Below are positions 10,988 through 22,714 of a stretch of 64,000 nt of DNA, in pieces; the stretch's first letter is position 1; each line of letters begins with the position of its first letter. A model generated the notes under the pieces. It saw nothing but the letters and a program-made list of their open reading frames with translations. It did no database searches and had not been told where the DNA came from. Source of the stretch: Bisporella sp. PMI_857. Taxonomy: Eukaryota > Ascomycota > Leotiomycetes > Helotiales > Helotiaceae. The stretch lies in NCBI GenBank assembly GCA_021307315.1, contig JAJSPD010000054.1, positions 62,001-126,000 of the forward strand. Reading direction: 5' to 3'. A program made the position numbers and the translations under genes.

Positions 10988-12332
10988 TCAGTTGGACATG
11001 TCGAGCTTTTGTAACATCATGATCTTAGAAGTCAAGATCACTTTATCCCCTATTTCTTCAACCAATGTTCTAGGCCCAAAGTAGTTAAACCCCTTTTTTG
11101 CGTAATCAATAATTGTCTTACCATCCTCCTTATTCAACCTGCCTTGCGGTCCCTAAAATAGAGCAAGAATGTCAGTAAACGGATCCTCGATAATTCATCT
11201 CTACATTCCCAAAGCAAATCTCTGCTTGAAATATATGAAGGAAACATAGAACCTACATCCCAGAAACTAACGCCCCCAAGATTTGGCAATTTCAAGGCCC
11301 TTACCCGCCTCACGACGCTCTCCATCCCCTTCGGCGTTCTGATGCCCAACGTATACACGATGGGACCCGCCTCCCTGAATGCGGGCGCCCCAATATACAA
11401 TATTGGCATTACCTCCATGCTACTTTCCAACAAAGTCTCACTCCAACCTTTGATGTTGTCCTCAAAACCAGCACTCCCGATCTCGCACCCTGGGTTGCTG
11501 TAGAACTGCACAAAGACGAAATCGCAGACCAGCATCATGGAGGTCGGATTTGAGAGGTCGGGGAACGGGCATTGTGGCGCGGAGGAGAGGTAATGCCTCT
11601 TGGATGTGCAGGAGGCGAAATAGGATTTAAGGGTTTGCGCTAGGACCTCGTAGTTAGCCGGCTGTTTGTTTTCGTTGTCTAGATCATATTAATACTGTTG
11701 ATGATATCGCATAGGCAGGTCGAGGCACCGATATCAAAGCTATCGATGTTCGTCTTCCCAAACGGTCTCGACCCTATGTCTATATTGCCCGACGGCCTAA
11801 AAAGCTTCTAGAGTACGTCGCCGAACTGCCTTGCTTTCTGCGCTGTGGGGAAGGAGATGTCGCTTACTTTCCCGTCGATGCTCAACAGAACCTTCTTTCC
11901 ATACCGTTGCTGACATGTCTCGATATATCCTGCCAGCTGCGGGCAACTTAATAGCCCTGGCGCTTTCTTCATCAGAGGCGTTTGACCACCACAAGCCGCA
12001 CCAAAGCTGATCTGGGGATACTTTCCTTTGTATTCAGCTGCGATGAGAAAGGCGAGGATGACAATGTCAATGTTGGGGTCTGCGCACTGGGCGAGCAGGG
12101 TGGTCTGCCTTGTCACGGGTGTTTAGCCAAATGTGTATGGCTGGTCGAGAGATTGCGTTGATTGCAGTGCTACATTATTTGGAAGTCGAACATTTCCTAT
12201 GTTGTTAGTTACCTATGGTCTGAATGGGTGAAATGAGTGGTGAGAAGACTTATTTTCCCTAAGTGAGGGTAACCCTTGACCGACACCCGCTGAGAGGATA
12301 AGGAACAGGACTGTCTGCCAAATGAAATGCAT
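10988..12332 (-). pseudogene. Decayed GH18 (class III-type) chitinase
   Basis: A secreted glycoside hydrolase family 18 gene can be followed along the minus strand. It begins with a signal peptide from the ATG at 12332 (MHFIWQTVLFLILSAGVGQG). Then come LAQCADPNIDIVILAFL, ISFGAACGG, and KVLLSIDGKVSD, where the family's SxGG reads SIDG. A TAG at 11808-11810 follows where relatives have Trp, then PFGKTNIDSFDIDNENKQP. The catalytic DxxDxDxE pattern (DSFDIDNE) is regenerated only by removing a 50-nt intron (11679-11728). After FVFVQFYSNPGCE and GGVSFWD a 104-nt intron (11153-11256) leads to a terminal exon ending at 10988. Another in-frame stop lies at 12123-12125. Intact splice sites with nonsense lesions point to recent inactivation. 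Confidence 0.75.
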
Positions 12333-12977
12333 GACTTTCGAACTGATGGTAGAAGCTGGCGACCTTCGAAGGGGAAGTGTTGTTTGCTACTTAGTCTATA
12401 TGACATCCAGATTGTCTAGGCGACGATACACATCCCAACCTAGAGACGAATGATGACTTCTTGTAATGGCATTCTGAGCACTTGACCTGAAACAGAAAGT
12501 TATCGAACTCAGGATATCCCGTTCCACGGCTTACAATTTTCGCGTGATATTAGCGGATTGAAGTGAGAAGTGAATATTAAGGACTAATTTCTCCTGAGCA
12601 AGAGATAGTTAAGCTTTTTTGTCCACAAAACAAAACTGTCACACAAAATTATGCAATGTGACGACCGTATACCCATACAGTAAAAGTACCCTGATGGTAA
12701 AAATTTTCGCCCTGGTCAGTTGAGTGATATTGTACAACGTATATAGGGGGCATCATAACAAGAAGTATATGCAGCGAAGTCTCCAGCAAAGCTACCAGCG
12801 ACCCTGAGTTCCGCCCAGAAACGCCTGCCTGTATAGCCCCAACACCTGCTGCGCCTGGAAATGCTTCTCGTTCAAGGAAATGAGAGAGATGACTATTAGT
12901 TGTGATCAGCAATTATTCCGTTTAGCTCTATCCTGTGATCCAGGCATAGGACAGGGATTATGTGCACCCACTCTTAT
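12333..12977. other. Intergenic, no gene recognised
   Basis: 645 bp between the chitinase relic and the zinc-finger gene. It has an open frame of 87 codons on the minus strand (12649-12912) without recognisable features. Confidence 0.5.
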
Positions 12978-14257
12978 TTAGCCCATGTGGGCTTGTGGCA
13001 TACCCGCATTTGGCACCTGTGGCATACTCTGCATGGTGCTTCTGTGTAGCTCTACTAGTCCTTGATTCTGCTGGAGCTCACGTATCTGCTGCTGCATGAA
13101 TTCTGTTTGTCTCCGTAACTCTTCGTTCTCAGCCTTCAACCGCTTAAACTCTTCTCGAATATCTGGTTCGCCACCTCGAGTGGTAGGACGCTTCCTTTTC
13201 TGGCCAGGCACCGTCTTGTCCTCCTCGTCCTCCGTGCCTTCAACATCTGGTGCTACATTATCTGTGTGAACTCTGCGTAGATGCTCGTTCAGGTTTTCCT
13301 GGCGCGAGAAGCCCTTGCCGCTGTGACGCTTGCAATTGATATGAGGACAGTTGAGCTGCTTTCTTGGGCCACCATGCTTTCCGTGTACTTCTCTTTCATG
13401 TCGCAGTAACCCGCCCGAATATGTGAAACCCGGTAGCTTCCCGCAGCCTTCATGCTGGCATTTGTAAGGTCGGTCGTGCTTGTCCCTAGATTATAGTTAG
13501 CACCAAATCCACATAGAGACATGATAGATATTACTCACATATGTTTGCTCCACTCGCACTTTCGGCCAAACTCTCTGATCTCTTCCTGACAACCCTCAAA
13601 TGTGCATATGTACCGACCGTTATCTCCCTTTGTGGGCCGCCTCTCTGGCTTTGCGAAACCCATACTTTGTAGCTTGCTTCGACCAGGACTCGGCGCGTCA
13701 GGTTCGTGATTTGCTAGATTCTGTAGATTCTCTATATCTTCCACCCCGGGCTCCGCCAAGTTCTCGAACTTTTGTGTATGATACGGATCATCGGTCATTC
13801 CTGCAAGTGGTGGAGATGGGTAGCGGTTTTGTTCGGGCACCTGCACGTTCTGAAGAGCTTGGATACTATCATGTTCTTGCGGATCCTCATACATCATGAC
13901 GGGGTAGCGGGATTCCGCCATATGGCCGTTGGTTGAGGAATCGTAGGAGAGCGACATGATGCCGTTTTGTGCCGGAGTGGTACTCGGCGTGGATATCGGA
14001 TAAAAAGGGACGGGAGTGCTGTAGTAGTTGAAGACGCGATGCGTAGTAGGGCCTGGGTTGCTTATGAAGTGTGATGGGTGGCCAGAAAACCCAGGCTGAA
14101 GCAAAAATGAGGTTAGCGCGCTGTATGTTTTAGGAAAGGCGCAAACGCCACAACAAGGCAAAGCCACATCTCCCACCGAGCCGTTTGACAGTGCACGAAT
14201 GACGGTCGAGTCACTTCTACTCACCTGAAATTCCTCACCGAAGCTCCGTTCATGCAA
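12978..14257 (-). CDS. C2H2 zinc-finger protein, likely transcription factor
   Basis: Three exons (14225-14257, 13539-14095, 12978-13485) encode 365 aa. Zinc-binding pairs are visible from about residue 175: CTFEGC..H, then CQHEGCGKLPGF..LLRHEREVH, then CPHINCKRHSGKGFSRQENLNEHLRRVH. The C-terminus has a basic PGQKRKRP stretch and a coiled coil with heptad-like Leu (FKRLKAENEELRRQ), which suggests dimerisation. The N-terminal part is Pro/Ser/Tyr-rich and could activate transcription. The first intron (129 nt, 14096-14224) is a multiple of three without stops, so retention would add 43 residues. The very short first exon makes the start codon uncertain; MSLSYDSS further in is an alternative. 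No specific orthologue is recognised. Confidence 0.85.
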
Positions 14258-15046
14258 ATGTACTTGTCCTTCAGCTGTTCCTGCATTATATCTTATCTTC
14301 GCGTTGGAGAAAGACGGAGCTGCTATATATGTCAGTCACATGCTGCCTGATTTCTGGATAGTTAGGTACCTGGTGAGTCACTTGCGAACGGGGTATTACG
14401 ATAGTCCCGAGGCGCAGTTGCCTGGGACAATGCTCGCTGTGGTTGTTGGGGCATCCTGTGTGCCTCGACTCGGCTCTGGTCACACGGTAGGGTGTCGTCC
14501 TGTTGATGTTCTGTTTTTATCGTTGGCTGTTGTTTGCCTAAGTATTATTGAATTAGCCTGACTAGATGTGAAGCCCTAGGATTGTCATCATCGCTGGGGC
14601 ATATTCGGAAGCGCCTAATGAGAGTAGTTTGTTGTTCGTAACAAAAGCAGGTGTGAATGAAAAGAACAGAGGTGTATCGTTTGATTGAAGGGGAATGATT
14701 GTTTCGGAGCGATAGAAATTGTGCCGGAACTGACTTTTTGTTGCTGCCACGCCTGCTGCACGACCGAGTTGAAGGTCCGATAGAAATTTGTTGCAGCGTG
14801 CAGTAGAAGAACAAAAGTAAGGCATTGGTAGGAAATAAGTACCGATATCATCTTTATTGTGTCGGGGGTGAATGAGATACAGTTGGTTGTCTATCGAAGC
14901 AGAGATAAGGCTGTGAATTTTCGCTTCATGTAGAACAAAATCTCCGTTATAGCAGCCTCAATGACAAACAACGCGCTCTCAGCTGAGTTTTTACTCTCTC
15001 AAAACGCTTTGCTTCACTCGAGCAAGGCTAATAAGTTGAGTCGGAT
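14258..15046. other. Intergenic/5' leader region
   Basis: 789 bp upstream of the zinc-finger start. Open frames of 65-89 codons exist on both strands but lack domain or splice support. It probably contains the zinc-finger gene's 5' UTR and promoter. Confidence 0.45.
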
Positions 15047-16062
15047 CTAATCAACTGTCCATAGAAGGAGAGGCACCCTTACCGGCATCATTGTTGCGTC
15101 TCGGGAAACAACAGACGCATCCTGTGCTAGAACTTTGATGAAAGTGCTGATGGTTTCGAAGTTGGGTTTGGTAGGAAGGCTGAGAAGCGCTCCGAGGTAT
15201 GCGGAAAGGCGCTGCCATCTTAAACGTGAACTATGCTCCGTCTGGTAGGGTATAAAAAAACGTTCGATCAGTCCATGGCCACCTCGAGAAGTGTACTCAA
15301 GATCGCCTCTGGAGATTTCACGACCACCAGCCTGAGAAATGATGAGAGGATCGAATGGGCACCTTCTGGTCTTCTATCGAAATTCAATCTCAATCAGAAA
15401 AGAGGTGTACAAGCACACTGGGCTTGGGATTCTCTAAGAGTCTGGAATTGGTGAAACTCAGGCATATTGCATTCTAAAGAGCTAAGGTTTAGAAGACTGA
15501 ATAATACCGTAAACTACATTCTGTATTAGCTTCGATTTCCTTGTAAATCCCATCTGCCTCGATTCGAAACACAGTTTTCCTAAATTCATGTCAAAGCATC
15601 AAGAATACAAAATAAGGAATTTGCCTTGTGGACAACGAGAGTGTGTCGAGCAGAGGGTGTCTAAAAGATGTTCTTGGCTACTCACGTATCATCTAGTAAC
15701 GCCGATTGAAGTTCAAATACGGTACGTGGAGTCTGGTTTGCAGTATTTTTAGACTCGGTTCCTGTCCTTTCTCTTGTGTAACGAAGTCTAGAAAGTTCCA
15801 GAGAAGCAAAGGTAAGAAAACCCACTCACCATGGTGTCGGCAATTGCTGACTATAATAAATTTTCCAACAGCCATCACACTTTTCTCCTACCCCCACAAC
15901 CCCGGGGACAACAACGAAACCTGCGTCACTCGGAAGCTCAGTCTTACCGCAACCATCACGAATATCCTCCCCATTCATAGGCCACCCTTCGCCGAAAGAA
16001 GTAGCCATTCGCTCAAGAAACGGTGTGAGATAGTGCGGGCCAAAAGTATCGCGTCCCTGCAA
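15047..16062 (-). CDS. Unrecognised multi-exon candidate gene
   Basis: Several minus-strand segments read like coding exons. The 5' segment (about 15838-16062) includes DTFGPHYLTPFLERMATSF and GEKCDGCWK. A middle segment carries NQTPRTVFELQSALLDDT and KTVFRIEADGIYKEIEANTE. The 3' segment (about 15047-15380) includes CPFDPLIISQAGGREISRG and RWQRLSAYLGALLSLPTKP, and ends at the TAG at 15047. Plausible splice signals occur (GTGAGT at 15833, GTGAGT near 15685, AATTTAG near 15580). I could not fix every junction in frame with certainty, so the model is tentative and a decayed gene is possible. No family is recognised. Confidence 0.35.
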
Positions 16063-16617
16063 TATGCAGCCTTATGGACCTTGCAGCTAGTCGGCCGGAA
16101 GTTACCCTGATAATTGACGAATGGGGGCGATGACGAGCGTTGCACCGCCTCGGGATGGAGACAAGTTAAGGTAGAGATGTCAGACTGAGGATGTATTGCA
16201 AATTAAGAGGGTGGGATCGGAAATCAGGCATCAGCTCAAAGCCTGGTTATGAGGGCATCAATAAGTTTTGCCTTACTATTGCCTTACTTAAATGACTTTG
16301 ATAAGCTCGTTGATCACTCCCTGAAAGACATTCTAGATTGATGGCCGTCTACTTCTGTTTATGCGAACGAAACAATTCAAGTTCCGAAGAAAACTTGAGA
16401 ATCAAACTGGCACTATAGAGTGTTCACGAATATTTCGTCATTTGGTCTTTAGGGAAAGTTAACTGAAAATAATAGATGCGACTTCACATACTCGGGGTCG
16501 GACAAGAAACCGTTGGGGGCGTGTAGGCTGCGGCAACCATCTACGCTTCTGAAAGTCATCAGGATAACTGATGATGCGAATCGTTCTATACATTCACCAA
16601 AAGCTTACATCATGAGC
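16063..16617. other. Intergenic, no gene recognised
   Basis: About 550 bp between the candidate above and the golgin-like gene. It may contain the 5' end of the candidate; nothing else is supported. Confidence 0.45.
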
Positions 16618-18402
16618 CTATACCTCAAATATTTCTCCAATACCTTCTCCGCCACCTTTTCTACCCTCCACAAGATCCAACCGCCACCCTTCCCAGTCTT
16701 TTAAGCCTCGTTTGATCTCCTTAACTCTCTCAAGGCGTCTCTTCGCTTCTTCCTCCTGGGCTAGTCTAAAAGCATCTTCATCAAATTCCATATCATCGTC
16801 ATCATCCAATAGGCCATCATCATTGCCAGCGTTTGCCCCTGTAATAGCATTAAATCCGCTGGCGAAGAAGTCACCTAGACCTTTTCCACCGTGAGCATGG
16901 CCTTTCCTCCCGTTGGGGGACAAACTTCCAAGGTCGACATCAGTAAAGCCGACGCCTCCTTCTTCACCCTCGAGCTCTCTCCTACGATCGCGCCAAACGC
17001 CCCGCCGAAGCTCGTGCACTTCTGTCTCTAGGTCACGTATTGTTTTCTCCAACCTTTGCCGGTCTTCATCTTCAAGCTCATCAACTCCTTCATCATCAAT
17101 ACCCTGAGCTTCGCGCTTCTTAGCCCTTTCTTTTTCCTCCCTCAGTCGAAGATTTTCATTCTCAATACTAGCAAGTCGAGTTCTTAGATCCGCAGCATCC
17201 TTTTCTGCCTTTTCACGTTCACGTTTCAGTGCCTGAGATCGAGAATCGTGCTCTTTGTGAAGTGTCGTCAAAGTTGCAGTCTTTTTTTCCAAAGTGTCAA
17301 TCTTCTTCTCAAGTTCCTGAATGTGGGAATTCGCCGCATCCGCCTCCCTTTCCAGAGTCCGCAGCTTGGTTTCCGCTGAGGTCCGCTCACTGCCTTCCTT
17401 GATTGCTTTCTCGGTTGTGCGCTGGAGGTTCTTCTTTATATCACCTAGCTCGCGTTGTGCAGTGGCAGCAGAACGCTCACTACGCTGTAATTTTTCTTCA
17501 AGGGCTGTGATCTGCTCCCTTTCCACAGACGATCCAGAAGCTACGCGTTCCATCTGTGCCCGTAGATTCGATATTTCAAATTCCATAGACTCAATGGTAG
17601 AATCCTTTGATGCCAAAGCAGCCTCTAAATCCGACGGCGCATATCCGGACATAGAAGGGGATGAGCCATGTCGCCTAGTTGTCTGTGCTTGGAGCTGAGT
17701 GTTTTGGCGCTGAAGCGCAGCCAGTTCTGTTTTCTGGGTAATCTTGTCAGCAATTGTAGCGGTAGATATGTATTGGCATACTGACCAGCTTTTCTAGCTC
17801 TGCAGATGAGTTATTGGATGGAGCTGGTGCTCGCGTAGCAACAGGTGTTTCTACTTCTCGCAAATCCTCAAGCTCGTCTTCTGCACGTTTCCACCGTTTC
17901 TCTGCATCACTCAACTCCTTTGCTAACCTCTTATTTTCTTTCTCCAGCTCGTCGATTTTAATAGCTTGCTTCTGGTAGATGGCTGGTGCTGTATCCCCGT
18001 CTGGAAATCCATAGCCAGGAGAGGGTAGCCCCCCAAGAGACTGTCGAAAGGAGGAAGACCGCATCCGAGACTGTTGCGCTGTTGATGGGGTCTTGGAGAG
18101 CTCTGACACCTTATCCTCAGCATCCTGATCTGGTTCTTCTCGTGCTGAGCTTTCCGCAGCGGCTTCTGGTTGAGCTGGCTCATCCTCAACTTCTGGCTTT
18201 TCCTCAACTTGCGGGCTTGTAGATGGCTCAGGTTTTTCCTCTTTCTTTGGCCCAGCCTTCTTCTTTTTCTTCATTTGCTCGACCTGCAAATGAACCACCC
18301 GTCAGCATCTTGTTCCTAGTCAATGCCTTACACAAATAAACATACCCTTTTCTTAGCCGCAGCAAGCTTTTCTGCTTTTGCTCTTTCCTCTGCGTCTGCC
18401 AT
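16618..18402 (-). CDS. Golgin-like long coiled-coil protein
   Basis: Three exons (18346-18402, 17786-18283, 16618-17742) encode 559 aa starting MADAEERAKAEKL. A Lys-rich segment (EQMKKKKKAGPKKEE) is followed by an acidic/Pro region. Nearly continuous coiled coil then runs from about residue 110 to 415, with regular Leu/Ile heptads. Near the C-terminus are a Gly/His patch, an acidic LLDDDDDMEFDEDAF run, and a conserved-looking end LKDWEGWRLDLVEGRKGGG. The layout resembles fungal proteins annotated as M-protein-repeat or Rud3/GMAP-210-like Golgi tethers. Golgi vesicle tethering is therefore an inference; no GRIP domain was identified with certainty. The promoter is divergent with the small gene at 18640, 237 bp away. 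Confidence 0.85.
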
Positions 18403-18639
18403 GATGCTAAATTGGAGACTGAACCAGCTATGGAAGAGCTAGTGTCTACTTGTAATAAAGTTGGTAGTAGAACGGATGAATGCGCGATTGGTGATGCACA
18501 GGACAGATGCGCCAAGCGACAAACATTACGGAAGCACGGAGCTTGTGTCTAGCTCCCGCCAATAGTGGCAGGGGTCCATAATGCACAGCTCGATTTGCAA
18601 ACCAGAGTTTGTGTTAAGAAGCACAAATACTCTCCGAAA

Positions 18640-19260
18640 ATGGCAAATAGCTCATCTTCAAAGCCGCAAAACCAGGTTTCATTTCACCTCTCTGATCGCA
18701 CTCTCACTCCAATTATCTCCTCCACGCGATCCGAACCTCAGTCAAGTGCATTTCCATCGGGGTCAGAGCAAGCTCTATCTGCGCTCACAACGGCCGCCAT
18801 AACAGTATTTGATTCGTCCTCCCGTTTAGGCTTGGGACTTCCTCAGCGAGTGATGGTGGAGACGAAGTCGCGAGGACCTGTACTTCTGCATTCATATTTG
18901 AACCCTCAATCTTCACACGCACATTTGGAGACTGGCAAGAACAAAGGAATAGTAGAACAAACACGAGATGAATTGAGGCCATTGAGCGCTGGCACGGATA
19001 GTAATGCTACTGCGGCTGATGGAGATGAGAGGACAGTCAATGGAATTGCGGTTAGGCCTGCAGTGGAGGCAGAATATGGAAAGGAGCGAGGGAGCGCTGG
19101 ACCGCAGCCACCTTTGCTCATTGCAAGTGTTGTTGCGGCGACAGCGCAGCATGCTGGGAAAGCTAGGGTAGCAGCAGCAAAGCTCGAGAGAGTCGGGAAG
19201 GAATTTCAGCGGGAGTTTGTGGAAGGAAGTCAGATTCAGAATGCTGGCGAGGATGGTTGA
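18640..19260 (+). CDS. Uncharacterised 206-aa protein, possibly Roadblock/LC7-like
   Basis: A single exon runs from the ATG at 18640 (MANSSSSKPQNQVSFHLSD). The earlier in-frame ATG at 18565 is less likely because the extra 25 codons look like leader. The segment ALSALTTAAITVFD, then PQRVMVETKSRGPVLLHSYL, is the most ordered part and loosely recalls a Roadblock/LC7 fold of the kind found in Rag-GTPase scaffolds. The middle is polar. The C-terminus has a helix rich in Ala, Lys and Glu (LIASVVAATAQHAGKARVAAA). Function is not known; the fold suggestion is weak. It is divergent from the golgin-like gene. Confidence 0.7.
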   Translation: MANSSSSKPQNQVSFHLSDRTLTPIISSTRSEPQSSAFPSGSEQALSALTTAAITVFDSSSRLGLGLPQRVMVETKSRGPVLLHSYLNPQSSHAHLETGKNKGIVEQTRDELRPLSAGTDSNATAADGDERTVNGIAVRPAVEAEYGKERGSAGPQPPLLIASVVAATAQHAGKARVAAAKLERVGKEFQREFVEGSQIQNAGEDG

Positions 19261-19911
19261 CATGGATCGCCAAAACCAGCAGGCGTGAGACTTGCCAGAG
19301 GTTGAACGCCAACGTTCAGAATAACATTAAAATGCTTAGAACATGGGTTCTCAATTTACCAGCCAGACACCGGACGACGCATAGACCAAAGGCATAATGA
19401 ATGTTGGATATGCCCTCGGGTCAATTAGCCATGATTACGGAGACTGTATGGTCAAATCGACTCCAACAGAGGCGACAGAGAACCTTGGAGGCTTCGAAGG
19501 ATTATAATGCCACTTTGAGATATAAGAGGAGATATACTATTGCACATTATGCTATAATCTTGAGCAACTAACGCGCACGCCACGCCTGAGCTTAAAATGT
19601 ACTATTACACTACAAGATACTAGTTCACATTTGACCTCATGTTCTGTGACATAGAATGAGGACAAGATGCGTGACTTCTCACGTTCTCAATTGCCAGTAC
19701 AGCCATATCACAAGCGGCTCGGTCACTGCCATCCGCTCTCCGCTTATCTACTTGAGATCTCACTAGTTTTAATTTATTTTGCTGTCTTACTCCTCTCAAA
19801 CAACAAGGCGAAAACTCTTCATTTGATCACTCGCAAGTCTAGTTATATTCCTAATGAACTCGAAATTTGCTATGACGCCAAGAACTTTTACCCATATCAT
19901 CCGACAACTGC
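19261..19911. other. Intergenic between convergent genes
   Basis: 651 bp between the stop of the small gene (plus) and the stop of transketolase (minus). An 86-codon open frame (19667-19927) overlaps the transketolase 3' end antisense and is not supported as a gene. Confidence 0.5.
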
Positions 19912-22714
19912 TCAAATTAGTTGCTGAAAGGCACGGTTGAGAGGTGAGCGGATGTTTGGAACATCTTTCCAGAAGTCGACTGTTGCTACAGCTCGCTTGC
20001 TGATGCCCTCAGGTGTAAATTCGAACTTCTATACTGGGGTCAGTATTCTTTCGAAATGCTTTGAAGGATTGCATACCTTGTAAACATCCTTATAGGCACC
20101 GCTGGCACCAAACCGGTTAAGGCCAAATTGTTCGTGCGTGTATCGCTCCCAACCGATAGTCGACATAACCTCAACGGACAGGGATGGAATACCGTCTGGC
20201 AAGACACTGAGTCTATACTCCTTGCTTTGAGCATCGAATACCTCGAAGCAGGGAATTGACACGACACGGGCAGTCAAGTTGTGGTTCTCCTTTAGGTACT
20301 GTTAAACGAATAAGTCAGTAGCTATCTCTTCTAAAGGACGTCAAAGAACGAATAAGAGACAGTGTTTTGCTTGCGAGACGACCTCCCAATAGAGTTACTC
20401 AACTAGCTGGCGTGATCGCGCTAAAGCACCACACTCGTGCAACATCCCTAAGAGAGATTTGAGCTGCTTTCTAGGCTTACCTTTACTGCATCGACACAGA
20501 TTCCGACCTCAGATCCAGTGGAGACAAGAGTGATATCTGCCTTCTCAGCTTCATGAACGACATAACCACCCTTGATAGCATTTTGGATGGTTGAGTTCTC
20601 AAGCTGTGGGAGATTCTGGCGAGAGAGAGCAATGATGCTAGGGGTGTGCTTAGAGGTCAGAGCAATGTAATATGCTGCGCTGGTCTCATTTCCGTCGGCG
20701 GGGCGCCAGACCATGCAGTTGGGTAGAGCTCTGAAATGAGCAAGGGTCTCAATAGGTTGATGGGTAGGCCCATCCTCGCCGAGCCCAATTGAGTCGTGAG
20801 TTGCGACCCAAATGACACGAACTTGAGATAAAGCAGAGAGACGGACGGCTCCAGCGGCGTATGAAACGAAGTTCAAGAACGTACCACCATACGGTATGAC
20901 AGTTCCGTATGCAGCGAGACCGTTCATAATGGCCCCCATAGCGTGCTCACGTACACCATATCGAATGTAACGTCCAGACCAGTCTCCGATGCCCAAAGAA
21001 GGTGGTTGGAAGTCAACAGCTTCCTTCCATCCTGCGCATTACACTGTCAGCAAGGGTAACCCTCCGTGGACTAGGAACAGCTTCTGTTGAAGAGAATAGG
21101 TTGGGAATGTGAATTGGTAGCAAGGCACTTACTCGTCAAATTGGAGCCAGTCAAGTCAGCTGAGCCACCAACGAGCTCTGGAATGACATCGTGGATCTTT
21201 TGAAGAACAATTTCAGAAAGTTTACGAGATGCAACAGCACCATCTGATGGTGAGTATGTTGGTAGCCTCTTCTCCCAGCCTTCAGGGAGCTCTCCGGCAA
21301 GACGGCGCTTGAGATCAGCTCCCTCAGAATTAAATTGTTGGCTGTACTTCTCGACCAACTGCTCCCACTCTTTCTCGAGAGCCGCACCTTCAGCGCCCTT
21401 CTTGTTGTAAAGATCATATACCTCTTGGGGTACAACAAAAGACTTCTCAGGGTCAAAGCCAAATTTGGTCTTCAGCTGCTTGATATCGTCGGCCTTCAAA
21501 GGAGAGCCGTGGACGCTGTGGGTACCCTCAAGCTTTGACCCGAAACCAATTGTAGTTCTGAGCTTGATCAATGACGGCTTATCCTTCACGGCTTGGCACT
21601 TCTTGATAGCGGCCTCGATAGCCTCGAGGTTAGTGTCTCCATCTTCCACGATTTCGGTGTGCCAACCATACGACTTGAAACGTGCAACGACGTCCTCAGT
21701 GAACGCGCAGTTAGTGTCTCCGTCGATGGAAATATGGTTGTCATCATAAATCGCAATGAGATTTCCCAATTGCAAATGCCCAGCGAGCGAGGCGGCCTCA
21801 CTGGCAACACCCTCCATCATACAACCATCCCCCAAAAATGTATACGTATAGTTGTTAATGAGTTCAAATCCAGGCTTGTTAAACTCGGCAGATGCATGAT
21901 GTTGAGCAATCGCAAGGCCCACGGCATTAGAAAAACCTTGTCCTAGAGGCCCAGTGGTAACCTCAACACCATCTGTATCGTGTGCTTCGGGATGGCCGGG
22001 AGTGATACTGTCTATTGTCTAATGACATCAATTAGTGCCTGGTGATGGAAATTGCGAAAATACTTACTCGAAATGCCTTAAGATCGTCCAATGTGATTTT
22101 ATATCCCGCAAGATGCAGGAGAGCATATTGGAGCATGCAGCCGTGACCGTTGCTGGTAAAAGTTTTAGTATCATCTCCCAAATAGGGCAACTAGCAATTG
22201 AGGCTTTTTGACATGCTCTTAGAAGATACTTCCGATCTATCCGGAGAATATGATCTGCGCAGTGTTGTAGTATTCATGACATTTGGTGACATGACAGCAC
22301 GCTGTGATTTTTTTCAGAAGGATCAAGGAAATTGAATGCCAGGGGAGATAAGTGACAACACATGTGCTTACGAGAGAACAAATCTATCACGGTTGATCCA
22401 TTTTGAGTTTTTTGGGTTGTAGTTTAGGATCTTGTTGAAGAGAACATGGGCAACCGGGGCCATTCCCCTACATAGTTGTCAATGTAAAGTCTTCTCAAGC
22501 CTCTTCAAAGTCTCTGTTGATTGTGTATACTTACATAGGCGCACCTGGATGGCCGGAGTTGGACTTGAATGTAGCATCGACCTGTAGACCGCTATCAGCC
22601 AAATGAAGCTTTTCGAGAGTGTTGAGGGCGGGGCAGATTAGAGCAGACGAAGAGACATACGGCCAGCACTCGAATGGTGTTGATTGCCAATTGATCAACA
22701 TTGGTATAACCCAT
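19912..22714 (-). CDS. tkl1: Transketolase
   Basis: Eight exons (22661-22714, 22535-22581, 22372-22467, 22068-22152, 21133-22018, 20481-21031, 20077-20298, 19912-20028) encode 685 aa, normal for the family. The start [18 protein letters not shown] leads to the SGHPGAPM motif. TPP-binding [19 protein letters not shown] with [14 protein letters not shown], the [15 protein letters not shown] segment and [19 protein letters not shown] all follow in order. The enzyme moves two-carbon ketol units between xylulose-5-phosphate and ribose-5-phosphate or erythrose-4-phosphate in the non-oxidative pentose phosphate pathway, in the cytosol with TPP and Mg. The last exon encodes [20 protein letters not shown] and ends FQQLI. 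The 5' half is the most intron-dense part. An unusual poly-C tract lies about 210 bp upstream. Confidence 0.97.
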
